The notes: generated by a model not told the origin, from the letters alone. Counted from the stretch's first letter, positions 10,001-18,367 are shown. The stretch is DNA of 64,000 nucleotides from Bradyrhizobium erythrophlei (GCA_900129675.1 FSRD01000001.1:4453501-4517500); one strand, 5' to 3'. Translations and numbers: made by a program.

Positions 10001-10101
10001 CAAGGTCTGATGACCCCGTGAAAGGTGGCATGGAGGCGATGTTCGCACGGGATGGAATAGTTATGCCTGGTTGGGAGCCGGACGGCTCTCTCAAGCTCTA
10101 G
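7009..10101 (+). CDS. zorD: ZorD, SNF2-type helicase/nuclease of type I Zorya
   Basis: ZorD is the ATP-dependent effector of type I Zorya and degrades invading DNA. The 1030-residue product has a long N-terminal region without clear motifs (1-~480), then an SNF2 ATPase: NADEQGLGKTLQT (Walker A, near 517), FDEIQALKN (Walker B, near 650), GLTGTPIENS (motif III, near 676), GTGLTLTAATHVLHL (near 897) and RVHRIGQ (motif VI, near 928). The ATG at 7009 is preferred because it follows the zorC stop by five bases; the same frame stays open further upstream inside zorC, but that is unlikely to be used. Length agrees with known ZorD proteins (about 1050-1100). A hairpin follows the stop directly. Confidence 0.93.
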   Translation: MELHCSYSEALISLKVPRGKGGLLGRLMSNQTRDLSKLSPADSELLCAIGDLRSVSEDVPEELTITADEIRLSHRLAARLDSETARVLGLPPVIDLTLRTDAEGVLGSKSFKLRYQWVKNGQRQYPRRIGAILETADGPRRLPEFLLDAVEIADGLRPGSDDAEQWEALAKFRQALEPGVQMSLGNKAARISMTDFLSGLEVRLADRFSLSPDPQGTNFEVVPFSGERLSREGLLAEDGNVRESHGELEGAGLKVFQQRVRDRGALSAYRIGPGNYVVVDRAAMPALEVMASMQHASIEERAEFIRNPRPKISQAVEEALRRGGQLAGLDQIGVEDAVERLAGPLFVETQEFSDRVIGVRAYEKQQAGPTGGGATTWLPEDFGQRFADLLASRSHEELQSLRDRVSNAIESKEPSVVVDGLEIPARPETLKTIDHRMAASRAAPDESDGPEEPTRPFVLQTVTNEAELLWIASLKPRDGAASADRPEIIRTVLKHHQTESLNWQIAAWVAGLPGVLNADEQGLGKTLQTIAFLAWLQAHMGRRSEDCGPLLVVAPTSLLVNWEQEVARHLKEPGLGHLIRLYGSATGSRKLTGRQGRDIDGGEAKLDLEFLHEAVREKRAHRFWVLTTYTTLVNYQHSLARVPFAAAVFDEIQALKNPFSMRAEAARSLKANFRIGLTGTPIENSATDLWAIMDQIAPGSLDSLEAFKRCYGTPTTENMADLHRIVFKPRGSVPALAIRRLKSAVVSDLPEKTRRVHPRRMPQHQSLAYEDAKLKLAQRGAGAALKMLHHIRTISVHPLLEEVLPDADFISASARLEAAFEVLRAIASKGERALVFIEHRRMQYRFIELTKAEFGLARVELINGDTPINKRQEIVNRFQQQQNTRGFDLLVLGPKAAGTGLTLTAATHVLHLSRWWNPAVEEQCNDRVHRIGQAKPVTVHIPMAVHPAYREQSFDCLLHSLMQRKRKMAQSALWPMGDTDGDAAELQRMVAAGAASSARSDDPVKGGMEAMFARDGIVMPGWEPDGSLKL

Positions 10102-10102
10102 G

Positions 10103-10126
10103 CCGAAGTTTTCGCGCAAACTTCGG
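10103..10126 (+). terminator. Hairpin directly after zorD
   Basis: A perfect 9-bp stem (CCGAAGTTT, loop TCGCGC, AAACTTCGG) begins one base after the zorD stop codon. There is no long T tract, so termination strength is uncertain, but the position fits the end of the Zorya operon. Confidence 0.55.
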
Positions 10127-10142
10127 TCTAGCCCAACTTGCG

Positions 10143-10357
10143 TAGTGTTGCAAAAGTCCCAAAATGCAGTGCGGCTCATTTTGCGCAAAAAGACGAAACA
10201 AGCGGCAAGCGGCGGCCAACGTCGCTTCACGCCCGTTACCAAAGTCGCTGTTGAGGTAGTCACTGGATGACGTAGTCCCTCACATAGATATTCGATCGCC
10301 GCACCCGCGGCCCGGAAAATTTGCGATCGGCGAGACGAAAAGACTTTTGCAACACTA
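10143..10357. mobile_element. 215 bp MITE-like element with perfect terminal repeats
   Basis: The ends read TAGTGTTGCAAAAGTC (10143-10158) and GACTTTTGCAACACTA (10342-10357), perfect inverted repeats. If the outer TA is a target duplication, the repeat proper is 14 bp (GTGTTGCAAAAGTC). A TA target is typical of IS630/mariner-type transposases. The interior codes for no recognisable protein, so this would be a non-autonomous element mobilised in trans. The parent element is not in this window. Confidence 0.65.
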
Positions 10358-10383
10358 TCGGCCAAAGGCAGACATCATGCACA

Positions 10384-10911
10384 TTAACGTACTGATGAGA
10401 TTCTGAGGAATGCGCAGGTGCCGACCTGGATCATGTCCAGCGGGTTGAACCCGTACGACTTGGCCGGGTTCATTACGTTGAGGGTCCATGCCGCGAAGCG
10501 CCCTTGCGAGCCCGTGCGGCCGGCCTGCCCCGCCGAAAACGAGGTCTGCGCATGTGCCAGGGTCAACAGATCGCAGAAACGGCTGTAGCCATAACCTGAC
10601 GGGTGAATCGCGCGATACTCTTCCCACAGCACCATCAGATTGACGCCGGGCCGCTTGAGTTCGCAGGCGAGCGAGCCCCAATCTGGCTCGGCGCGCCGGC
10701 GGAACCCGCGCTTGACGCCGGCATGGGCGAACAGACGTTGTTCAAGAACGGCGTCCGTGAGGGGGCCAGCCAAAGGCCAGGCAAGCCCGGCCACTGCCGC
10801 CCGCTTGAGGTTGTCCTGGATCGTGCTACGCGCCACCCCGAGCGTGCGTCCGATCTCCCGGGCGCTCACCCCGTCACGGGCAAGCCGTAACATTTGTCGT
10901 ATCTGTCGCAT
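10384..10911 (-). pseudogene. IS21-family IstA transposase, N-terminal remnant with foreign tail
   Basis: The product from the ATG at 10911 starts MRQIRQMLRLARDGVSAREI, followed by GRTLGVARSTIQDNLKRA, the helix-turn-helix N-terminus of IS21 IstA proteins (about 500 residues when complete). It continues to YRAIHPSGYGYSRFCDLL and then departs. The last ~35 residues (NVMNPAKSYGFNPLDMI) look unlike IstA and may come from a conjugation coupling protein (TraG/VirD4-like). That second assignment is tentative. No istB partner follows. The element is truncated on its other side by the IS starting at 10931. Confidence 0.65.
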
Positions 10912-10930
10912 GGTCAGTTCTCTCTTGGCC

Positions 10931-12648
10931 TGTCCTGTCGAAAACCTAATCCGGCTGGCAAGTGAGGCCGAATCGCGCGATGTTTCTGGCTTATGAGAGA
11001 AGCTTGCAGCCTGGTCTGGACGGTGCTGGTGCTATTGTTCCAGTCGCGGGCCTCGTTGGGAGCTGAGATCCTGGTCCTTCGTCATCAGCTTAACATCCAG
11101 CGACGGCACCTGCCAAAGAGACTGACTTTCAGTGCCATGGATCGCCTGATCTTTGTTGGGCTGTCTCGTTTGGCGCCAAGTACCCTCAATGCGCTAACGA
11201 TTGTGAAGCCGGAGACTGTCGTCCGTTGGCATCGTGCCGGGTTCAGATCGTACTGGCGCTGGAAATCACGACCTTGTTCCGGCCGACCGACGGTTGCGGT
11301 CGAAATACGACGGCTGATCCGCGAGATGAGCATTGCCAATCCGCTGTGGGGAGTTGTGTCAAGAAGACGCGCGAGCGTCATGCTGTGTGAGAGATGAAGG
11401 AAGACCCTTCGGAGCCGTCCTGTAGGGGGAGGCTTCAAACTGCCATAAGCTGCTTCGGCCAAAAGCCGCGGTGGTGAACGTTATGGTCAAAAGGCGTGAC
11501 GTTGATCACGTCAAGTATGGATGAGAGAGACGAGCGCAAGCGAACCTCTGGCGAAGCATCGAAAACGGATTCAGATGACATCAAAACCGGGGCCTCTCCC
11601 TAGCTCCGGGAAAAGTATGGCGGAAACCTACGTATTGGCCATGCGGTGTCCGGTGTTGAGGAGGCGTGACTCTCATTCGGGCTTTTGCACGGAACTTGAG
11701 AACCTGGACGGCGATGGCAAGGGAAAAGGCACAAGCGGCCAAAACCGCGAGGCCGAAAGTACCGATGCGCCGACCAGGGGCGGACTGCTTGGTAGTAGTG
11801 ATGAAGCGGGGTAATGCCCGCGGAGCGAAGCGAGCAGGTCATCGCCGTTGAGATTGGGTCAACCGGCAACGGGAGGAGCCCGATATTCAACGGAAGGCGG
11901 CAGCCTTCAAGCGGTGGCACGAGCCGGATGATGCGAGAGTATCAAGTCCGGAATCTGTGAGGGACTCGGGGTGAAAATCCCCGGGTCCACTCGGCCGCCG
12001 CGGATCCATGGCGAGTTGCTTAAGCTCGGCATCGAGATCGGCCAGACCAGCGTCGCCAAATACATGGTCAGGCGAAGACACCCGCCGTCCCAAGGCTGGA
12101 GAACCTTTATCCGTAATCGCGCTGATGGGATCGCTGCGATGGATATGTTCGTCGTGCCGACAATTTCGTTTCGCCTGCTCTATGGATTGCTGATTATGGG
12201 GCACGGCCGGCGACATATTCTGTGGTTTGGCGTCACAGCGCATCCAACCGCAGAATGGATCGCAAATCAGGTCACGGAAGCATGCGGGTGGGAACAGGCT
12301 CCTTGCTATCTCATCCGTGACCAGGACGGGGCCTATGGTGAGGTCTTTATCCGCAGACTCCGATCGATAGGCATTCGCGATCGACCGACGTCGGTGCGCT
12401 CCCCTTGGCAAAATGGATATGCTGAAAGGCTGATCGGTTCGATCCGCAGGGAATGCGTCGACGACGTCATTGTATTCAGCGAGCGCCACCTCCGTCACCT
12501 ACTGCTCTGTTACATGAAATATTACAATGGGTCTCGCACGCATCTATCCCTGGAGAAAGATGCACCGGCCTCACGCGCCGTCGATCGCGCCGGGCACATT
12601 CTTTGTCGCCCAATCTTAGGCGGACTCCACCACCGATACTCCCGGATT
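10931..12648 (+). mobile_element. Rve-type IS with its transposase gene interrupted
   Basis: The left end is TGTCCTGTCGAAAACC at 10931, a diverged form of the terminal repeat at 931. The transposase starts at 10993 (N-terminal half to NPLWG near 11350) and resumes near 11998 (RIHGELLKLGIEIGQTSVAK). The second half contains the integrase core: MDMFVVPTISFRLLYGLL, LIRDQDGAYG and SPWQNGYAERLIGSIRRE, ending in GGLHHRYSRI near 12645. The two halves are separated by about 640 bp that is not transposase coding and looks like a group II intron. The right terminal repeat is missing; sequence after 12648 is unrelated. Confidence 0.75.
11350..11990 (+). mobile_element. Probable ORF-less group II intron inside the IS transposase
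   Basis: This insert separates transposase codons that are contiguous in relatives (…PLWG / PRIHGE…). Near its 3' end, 11921-11955 folds like group II domain V: CCGGA pairs with UCCGG, GAUGC with GUAUC, closed by a GAGA loop, and the 5' strand carries the AGC triad. A second hairpin follows (GGGACTCGGGG / TCCCCGGGTCC), in the place of domain VI. Upstream, GATGAAGCGGGGTAATGCCC followed by GGAGCGAAGCGAGC resembles the stretch preceding the reverse-transcriptase ORF in bacterial introns. No reverse transcriptase is encoded, so it would need a maturase in trans. The 5' boundary is probably the GTGTC at 11356. Boundaries are approximate. Confidence 0.6.
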
Positions 12649-12699
12649 TTAATTTACGACAACAGGGGCATCGCCATCGAGGCGATCGTAAATTCGCCC

Positions 12700-13081
12700 C
12701 CGGACGCCCATAAGCCGCCGCCGTACCGTGCAGGAACGTCCCGCTTCAGCGTGCAGCGTTCCTCCAAGCCATCGTGAGCCAAGGACGATGCGCTTGCTTT
12801 CGCCCGCAGCGTCGTCAGCGAAAGTTGTACGTCTGCAATTGGCGCAAATGCGACGTGCCGACTGCATCGAGCAATGTACGTTATCAGGGGTAACCTAACC
12901 CGGAAGACATTTGCTCACAGTGAGTTCTTCTCAGTTTGACCCGACTCGGTCATGTTGCGGTCAAAGCATGTACTGTTGCGTAATTGCGCGTCATCCCGCC
13001 TGAATTCTCCGTCGACCTCGCAGTTGATGGGCTCGCGGCACCGGGAGCCGTGCGTGGTAGGCGCAGCACGGAAATCGCCGA
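12700..13081. other. Non-coding junction between IS remnant and sugar transporter
   Basis: No credible gene. At the IS edge an imperfect inverted repeat, AATTTACGA (12651-12659) and TCGTAAATT (about 12686-12694), may mark the end of another lost element. The rest contains only short frames without recognisable similarity. The stretch next to 13082 is the 3' flank of the ABC operon. Confidence 0.35.
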
Positions 13082-13927
13082 TTATTTGACCGCGCCGCCT
13101 GTGATGCCGCTGATGAAGCGGTCCAAAAAAAGATTGTAAGCGATCGCCACCGGAACGCTGGAAATGAGCGCCGCTCCCATCAATTCGCCCCAATAAAAAA
13201 TATCTCCGCGGATCAAATCTGTCGCGACTCCCAAAGTAACGGGCTTCTCGCTGGAAGAGGAGATGAAGGTCAGCGCGTACACGAACTCCTGCACCGTTAG
13301 CGTGAACGCAAAGATCACTACGGTCAGAATGGCAGGTACCGAAAGAGGAAGGACCGTTTTCACGAATGCTCCCACGACAGTGCAGCCGTCGATGATGGCG
13401 GCCTCCTCGATCTCGCGCGGCACCGACTTGAAGAAGCCCATAAGCAGCCAGGTGCAGAACGGGATGGTGAAAGTGGGGTAGACGACGACAAGAGCCCACA
13501 GGCTGTCCTGCAATCCGAGCAATGTGATCACCCGCGCGAGAGGCAGGAACAGAAGCGTCGGCGGCACCAGATAGGTCAGGAAGATACCGATGCTCAAATT
13601 TTCACCGCTACGGCCCGGCATGCGCGCCAGCCCATAGCCGGCTGGCAGGGCCACGAGAAGAGTGATAGCCACCACACAAAGCCCGATAAGCGCGCTATTG
13701 GACAGCCATTGCACGAACAACGTGTCTTCAAACAAATACTTGAGATGCTCGAGCGTGGGCGGCGCGTTGAACCAATAAGGGATGGACTTGAGATTGTAGA
13801 GGTCGCCGTCCGTCTTGAAGGTGGTGATCAGCATCCAATAGAAGGGAAACGCGGCGAACACGACCAGAGTAACCACCGCGGCATAAAACGAACTCTGCCC
13901 AACTACTTTTCCGGCAAGCCGCGGCAT
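13082..13927 (-). CDS. Sugar ABC transporter permease (MalG-type)
   Basis: One of two inner-membrane permeases of a CUT1-family carbohydrate importer. The 281-residue protein has about six hydrophobic segments and the EAA loop EEAAIIDGCTVVGAFVKTVL near residues 170-190, which docks on the ATPase. MalG-type proteins are about 280 residues, so it is full length. Its ATG lies one base after the stop of the upstream permease, showing a tight operon with the genes at 13929-17415. The transported sugar cannot be read from sequence. Confidence 0.92.
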   Translation of the reverse strand: MPRLAGKVVGQSSFYAAVVTLVVFAAFPFYWMLITTFKTDGDLYNLKSIPYWFNAPPTLEHLKYLFEDTLFVQWLSNSALIGLCVVAITLLVALPAGYGLARMPGRSGENLSIGIFLTYLVPPTLLFLPLARVITLLGLQDSLWALVVVYPTFTIPFCTWLLMGFFKSVPREIEEAAIIDGCTVVGAFVKTVLPLSVPAILTVVIFAFTLTVQEFVYALTFISSSSEKPVTLGVATDLIRGDIFYWGELMGAALISSVPVAIAYNLFLDRFISGITGGAVK

Positions 13928-13928
13928 A

Positions 13929-14861
13929 TCAAATCTCCCGCCGCCGCAGCGACCGCAACAGCAGGATCACCGCGACCAAGAGGAACGGGAACAGGAACAG
14001 ACAAATGGCCGCCCCGTGAGCGACATCGCCCGAGAGGATGCCCACTTGGAACGCCAGCGAGCCGAGCACCTGCGTGCTGTTGATCGGTCCGCCCTTCGTC
14101 AGCAAATAGACGACGCTGAGATCCGTGAAGGTGAACACGGTGCCAAAGATCACAGCGATCATGATGATCGGGGCGATGATCGGCAGGATGATCTGATAGT
14201 TGCGCCGCCAGAAGCCCGCACCGTCGATCGTGGCGGCATCGAGGACATCCTGCGGCACCGACGTGAATCCGGCAAGGAAGATCACGACGCCGAACGGAAA
14301 CAACCGCCAGGCATGCACGACCGCCACGGCAATCATCGCCAAATCCTCTTGCCCCAGCCATTGTGGCCGGTGTGCCGCGTCGATCAATCCCGCCGCGACC
14401 AGCGTCCAGTTGATGACGCTGTAGAGAGAGTCGAACATCCACACCCAGGCCAGCGTCGCCAGTGACACCGGTACTGCCCAGGGCAGAACGATAAGTGCGC
14501 GGGCAAGCCGACGCCCCGGGAACTCTTGCATGAGGAGCATGGCGCCGATCTTGCCGAGCAGCAGGCCGATGATTTGGGCACTGATCGTGAAGATGAGGGT
14601 GTTGGCCAATGTGCGCCGGAAGATCTCGCTGTCGATGACCTCGCGGAAGTTCTTCAACCCGACAAACGTGTAGCTCGGATTGAAGATGCTGTAGGCGCTG
14701 ACGCTGTAATACAGCGCAAGCAGGAATGGCAGCCCGACGAGTACGATGACATAAAGGATCGCGGGCATGATGAACAGCGGCCCGAGCACCTCGAGCCGAT
14801 CGAACGTAAACCGCGATCGCGCCAGCCGACGGGGCGCGGCTGCCTGGGCGATCACGCTCAT
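13929..14861 (-). CDS. Sugar ABC transporter permease (MalF-type)
   Basis: Second permease of the same importer; 310 residues. Membrane segments start near residue 25 (LGPLFIMPAILYVIVLVGLP). The EAA loop LDAATIDGAGFWRRNYQIIL lies in the C-terminal third. The start overlaps the ATPase stop by four bases (ATGA), indicating coupled translation. Length and topology match the MalF-type partner of CUT1 importers lacking the large periplasmic loop of E. coli MalF. Confidence 0.92.
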   Translation of the reverse strand: MSVIAQAAAPRRLARSRFTFDRLEVLGPLFIMPAILYVIVLVGLPFLLALYYSVSAYSIFNPSYTFVGLKNFREVIDSEIFRRTLANTLIFTISAQIIGLLLGKIGAMLLMQEFPGRRLARALIVLPWAVPVSLATLAWVWMFDSLYSVINWTLVAAGLIDAAHRPQWLGQEDLAMIAVAVVHAWRLFPFGVVIFLAGFTSVPQDVLDAATIDGAGFWRRNYQIILPIIAPIIMIAVIFGTVFTFTDLSVVYLLTKGGPINSTQVLGSLAFQVGILSGDVAHGAAICLFLFPFLLVAVILLLRSLRRREI

Positions 14862-15895
14862 CGAGCTTGCTCCTGGGTGCCGACGGTACGCCGACCGTCC
14901 CGGTCGAAATAGCGTAGCTCAGCTTCCCGAACCGCAAATTTGTGCCATTCACCGGCGCGGATGCCAGACAGCTGAACGTGGGCCGGCAGCTTCGCCGTGA
15001 CTTCGTGCTTCGCCCGGAAGCCATCCAACGCGCCGTACAAGATACGCTCCGATCCGAGATACTCCATGCGATCAATGCGGAAGGGCAGCTCGGAGAGAGC
15101 GGCTCCGTCGAGCATCTCCCGCGGCAGGAAATGCTCCGGCCGAAAGCCCAAGAGTCCACCGGTGTGCTCGACCAGGTTCATGGGCGGGGTCCCGAGGAAA
15201 CTCGCGACAAAATCGTCGGCGGGGTGGTCGTAAATCTCGCTTGGAGTTCCGACTTGTCGGAGCTTGCCATGGTCAATAACCGCGATGCGGTCGCCCATGC
15301 CCATGGCTTCGACCTGGTCGTGCGTGACGTAAATGGTGGTCGTTTCCACCTTCTGCTGGAACTGCTTCAGCTCACTGCGCGCGCATGCCCGTAGCTTCGC
15401 GTCCAGATTGGACAGCGGTTCATCTAGAAGGAACACGGTTGGATTGCGTACGAGCGCGCGGGCCAGCGCCACACGTTGGCGCTCGCCTCCCGAAAGCTGG
15501 CGGGGACGCCGGTGAAGCAGGCCGTCGATCCCGAGCAGGCCGGCGGCCCAATCCACCTTGCACTTGATCTCGGGCCGTGGTGTGCCCTGCGTCTTCAGCG
15601 GAAATGCAATGTTGTTGGCGACAGTCAGGTGCGGATAGAGGCCGTAGCTCTGAAACACCATTGCCACACCACGCGCGCGCGGCGTTATGTCATTGACGAT
15701 TTCGTCGTTGATCAGGACGTCGCCGGAGGTTTGCCGCTCGAGACCGGCGATGATCCTCAGGAAGGTGGTCTTGCCGCAACCCGATGGACCGAGCAGCACC
15801 AGAAACTCACCGTCGCGGACCGATAGACTGACACCATCGACGGCAGCGACGTCACCGAAATCCTTCCTGATGTCTTTGGTAGTAACCGCGGCCAT
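14858..15895 (-). CDS. Sugar ABC transporter ATPase (MalK/UgpC-type)
   Basis: Energises the importer. The 345-residue protein has Walker A (LLGPSGCGKTTFLR, near 35), Q-loop (MVFQSYGLYPH), signature LSGGERQRVALARAL, Walker B (VFLLDEPLSNLD) and H-loop (YVTHDQ), all intact. The C-terminal ~110 residues form the MalK-type regulatory OB domain (GFRPEHFL), often involved in sugar-dependent control. Start near MAAVTTKDIRKDFG. An interval of about 165 bp separates it from the solute-binding gene; the gap contains no gene. Confidence 0.94.
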   Translation of the reverse strand: MAAVTTKDIRKDFGDVAAVDGVSLSVRDGEFLVLLGPSGCGKTTFLRIIAGLERQTSGDVLINDEIVNDITPRARGVAMVFQSYGLYPHLTVANNIAFPLKTQGTPRPEIKCKVDWAAGLLGIDGLLHRRPRQLSGGERQRVALARALVRNPTVFLLDEPLSNLDAKLRACARSELKQFQQKVETTTIYVTHDQVEAMGMGDRIAVIDHGKLRQVGTPSEIYDHPADDFVASFLGTPPMNLVEHTGGLLGFRPEHFLPREMLDGAALSELPFRIDRMEYLGSERILYGALDGFRAKHEVTAKLPAHVQLSGIRAGEWHKFAVREAELRYFDRDGRRTVGTQEQAR

Positions 15896-16062
15896 CTGGA
15901 CTTCCTCGATGCCTTAGCAAGGAACGTCTAAAGCTGCCCCTCCACGGCCGGCAGGCTGCAGTTGCCTTGCCGGATCGGTATCAACTTTCGCCAGTATAAC
16001 GGAAGCGCTGACGTTTCGCGAGGCGAGCAACTCTCTCCGCCCGCCCCGCGGTTCGCATCGGT

Positions 16063-17415
16063 TCATGCTGCCGACCACTTCCTGTAGATCAGCTCGATCT
16101 CTTTCTGCGCCCAGGCGACCGCCTCTTCTGGCGTCGCTTTGTCGGTCGCGGCCTTGGCCATCATGTCGACGATGACGAAACTTTCCGCGACCTCGTCCGA
16201 GGCCGGTCCGGCCGGTCCCGGATAGCCATAAGTAGCGTGCCACTCATTGGCGGTCTCCAGCACCTGCAGCTTGTCGGCCGGATGCGAGGTTGGGTCGTTC
16301 GACAAGATCGGCATGGGCTTGGGCACCATGTCCTCGAACAGCGGATGATTGTAGCCCGTGCTCGCCTCGAAGGCTGCCAAGTAGTTGTCAGTCCAGTAGC
16401 GCAGGAACTCGATTGCCGCGTCCTTGTTGCGTGCGAAACGCCAGACCGCGTAGGAGTTGGGCGCTCCAGCCGCCAACCTGCGCACAGGGCCGGCCGGCGT
16501 CTTCCAGATGTAGATCTTGTCGGCCAATTCGGGGTTGGACTTCTGTATCGACCGGTATGCAGAGATCGGGTTGTGAATCCATGATCCTCGACCGGACGCC
16601 AGATACCGGTTGTTGCTGGCATCGTCCCAGGACAGGACTTCCGGTTCCATGGCGTCTTTATAGAGGGCGCGAACGAGCTTCACGACCTCGAGCGTCTCTT
16701 TGGAGTTGAGGGTGACGCGCTTGCCCGTATCGTCGCATTCAGACGCGCCATAGCTCCACAGCATGCTGCGGTACGAGAGATTCGGGTCGACGGAGTGCCC
16801 AAGTCCAATTCCAATCGGGGTACCCTTCGCCTTCAGCTTGGCCCCACCGACGCGGATATCTTCCCAAGTATCCGGTTTCATCCCGATCTCGTCCCACAGG
16901 TCCTTCCGGTAAAGGCCGGGGAAGCGGATGTAGTAGGCCGGAAGGGCGCTCCAGACCTTCGTACCCTCGTTGTACGCGATCTGGCGACCGATCTGGTGGA
17001 CCTTGCCGTGCTTCTTCTCCACCTCGCCGACGAGACTGCTGAGATCAACGGCATGTTTTTCGTATAAATGCGGGCCGCCCGATCCACCGTAGGCAAAAAT
17101 GTCATGTCCGGCTCCAGCAGAAACCTCGGCCGCGGCGCGCGCCGGCAACTCCAGATGCGGGATGTGATCAACGGTTACGGTGACGCCGTTCTTCTTGCCC
17201 CACTCCGTTGCAAAACCATCGAACCACTTATCGTACTGCGGCACGAAATGGCTCCACTGGAGGATCTTTAGCGTCTTGGCCTGTGCAAGAGCGGTAGAGA
17301 CAAATGGCGACGAAACCGCCGGCGCCAGACCCGCAGCTGCAGCCGCGGCGCCCACCTGCTTAAAGAACCCGCGTCGTGTGACGGCTGACGTGGAAAGTTT
17401 TCGTCCTGACCGCAT
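16063..17415 (-). CDS. Tat-exported solute-binding protein of sugar ABC importer
   Basis: Periplasmic binding protein (family 1 extracellular solute-binding). The start is set at 17415 because GGAGGAGG lies five bases upstream; a longer in-frame start exists 24 bases earlier but lacks such a site. The 450-residue product begins MRSGRKLSTSAVTRRGFFKQ, a twin-arginine signal with a following alanine-rich hydrophobic stretch and an LAQA cleavage region. The mature part begins KTLKILQWSHFVPQYDKWF, typical of CUT1 binding proteins. It is the first gene of the minus-strand operon with ATPase and two permeases. The ligand is unknown. Confidence 0.92.
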   Translation of the reverse strand: MRSGRKLSTSAVTRRGFFKQVGAAAAAAGLAPAVSSPFVSTALAQAKTLKILQWSHFVPQYDKWFDGFATEWGKKNGVTVTVDHIPHLELPARAAAEVSAGAGHDIFAYGGSGGPHLYEKHAVDLSSLVGEVEKKHGKVHQIGRQIAYNEGTKVWSALPAYYIRFPGLYRKDLWDEIGMKPDTWEDIRVGGAKLKAKGTPIGIGLGHSVDPNLSYRSMLWSYGASECDDTGKRVTLNSKETLEVVKLVRALYKDAMEPEVLSWDDASNNRYLASGRGSWIHNPISAYRSIQKSNPELADKIYIWKTPAGPVRRLAAGAPNSYAVWRFARNKDAAIEFLRYWTDNYLAAFEASTGYNHPLFEDMVPKPMPILSNDPTSHPADKLQVLETANEWHATYGYPGPAGPASDEVAESFVIVDMMAKAATDKATPEEAVAWAQKEIELIYRKWSAA

Positions 17416-17439
17416 GTTTGCCTCCTCCTGACAAGTCAT

Positions 17440-17700
17440 TGTCTTGACGGCAACGTGGTGGGGCTCTTTCGCAGGCTGGCGCTGAAAAGGCCTTGACCTG
17501 GTTCCTCGACTGCGGTGGGCGCCGATGTAAGAGCCTCGCCCCCTAAGTCCGCAGGCGCGCTAAAAAACTGACCTCCTGGTTGGTCCGGTCCCCAGCTGGT
17601 CCAAAGATGCTTATTTGGCCCGCGATAGGATACGTCGATATCCTGGGGCCCACCCGCAATGGCAGCTGGCTCCGACGATAGCTCGACCCGGCCTAAGTCA
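17440..17700. other. Upstream region of the sugar importer
   Basis: No gene recognised. The importer promoter should lie here. A short AT-rich window is absent, so promoter elements could not be placed. Confidence 0.35.
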
Positions 17701-17807
17701 GCGCGCTCCACCACTCTTGAGCGCGAGCCGTCACCCGATGCAAGTTATGATACTCCCTCTTCAAGCAGGGCCACAAAAAAGAATGGTGGACGTGGAGAGA
17801 CATTCCG

Positions 17808-17847
17808 CCGCACCAGGTTGAACACTCTGGTGCTGCACCTGGTGCGG
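17808..17847. repeat. Inverted repeat at the truncated IS edge
   Basis: CCGCACCAGGT (17808-17818) and ACCTGGTGCGG (17837-17847) are perfect 11-bp inverted arms with an 18-bp spacer, placed exactly where IS homology ends. It may have arisen by fold-back at the deletion point or be part of a lost element. Confidence 0.45.
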
Positions 17848-18367
17848 TAGGCCTGTCCCGGATGCCCATGGCGCGCAATCGGCGCCTGACGACGCTGCCA
17901 TAGATCCGGTCGCGATCACGGATGAGGTGGTGCGGAGCCTCATCCCAGGGAAACGCCTCCGTTATCTGACGTGCAACCCATTCTGCCGTCGGATTTGCTG
18001 TGACGTTGATCCAGACGAGGTCTCTGCGGCCGAGCCGGACAATGACGAAGGCATAGAGCAGGTCGAAACCGATAGTTGGAACAACGAACAGGTCGATGGC
18101 GGCGATGTCCGGCGCGTGGTTCCGCAAGAAGGTTCGCCATTCCTGGTTGGGTGGCCCCCGTCGTTTGACCATGTACTTGGCGACGCTCGACTGTGCGATC
18201 TCAAACCCGAGCTTGTGCAGTTCGCCATGGATGCGTGGCGCAGCCGAAACTTCGACTTGAACGGCGAGGCCAGCACGGTCAGAGCGAAACAGAACAGCCC
18301 GATCATTCCATCAGCTTAGGCGATTCCAATACGTCATCAACTCGGATAAGGTTTTCGGTACACACAC
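17838..18367 (-). mobile_element. IS remnant (same rve family), internally deleted and truncated
   Basis: Reading the minus strand, the terminal repeat TGTGTACCGAAAACC lies at 18352-18366. A start at 18306 gives MIGLFCFALTVLASPFKSKF. The sequence then jumps from the LASPFKSKFRL region straight to PRIHGELHKLG, losing about 100 residues of the middle. It continues in another frame: MVKRRGPPNQEWRTFLRNHA, then IDLFVVPTIGFDLLYAF, up to GIRDRPTAP at about 17838. The rest of the core and the right end are absent. It is a dead element. Confidence 0.75.

Noticed and set aside
12915..13499. 194-codon minus frame at the end of the sugar importer
   Set aside because: Out-of-frame shadow of the MalG-type permease, rich in Arg/His/Ser.
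13903..15159. 418-codon minus frame overlapping permease and ATPase genes
   Set aside because: It lies out of frame over two well-supported ABC genes and has an arginine-rich, motif-free product.
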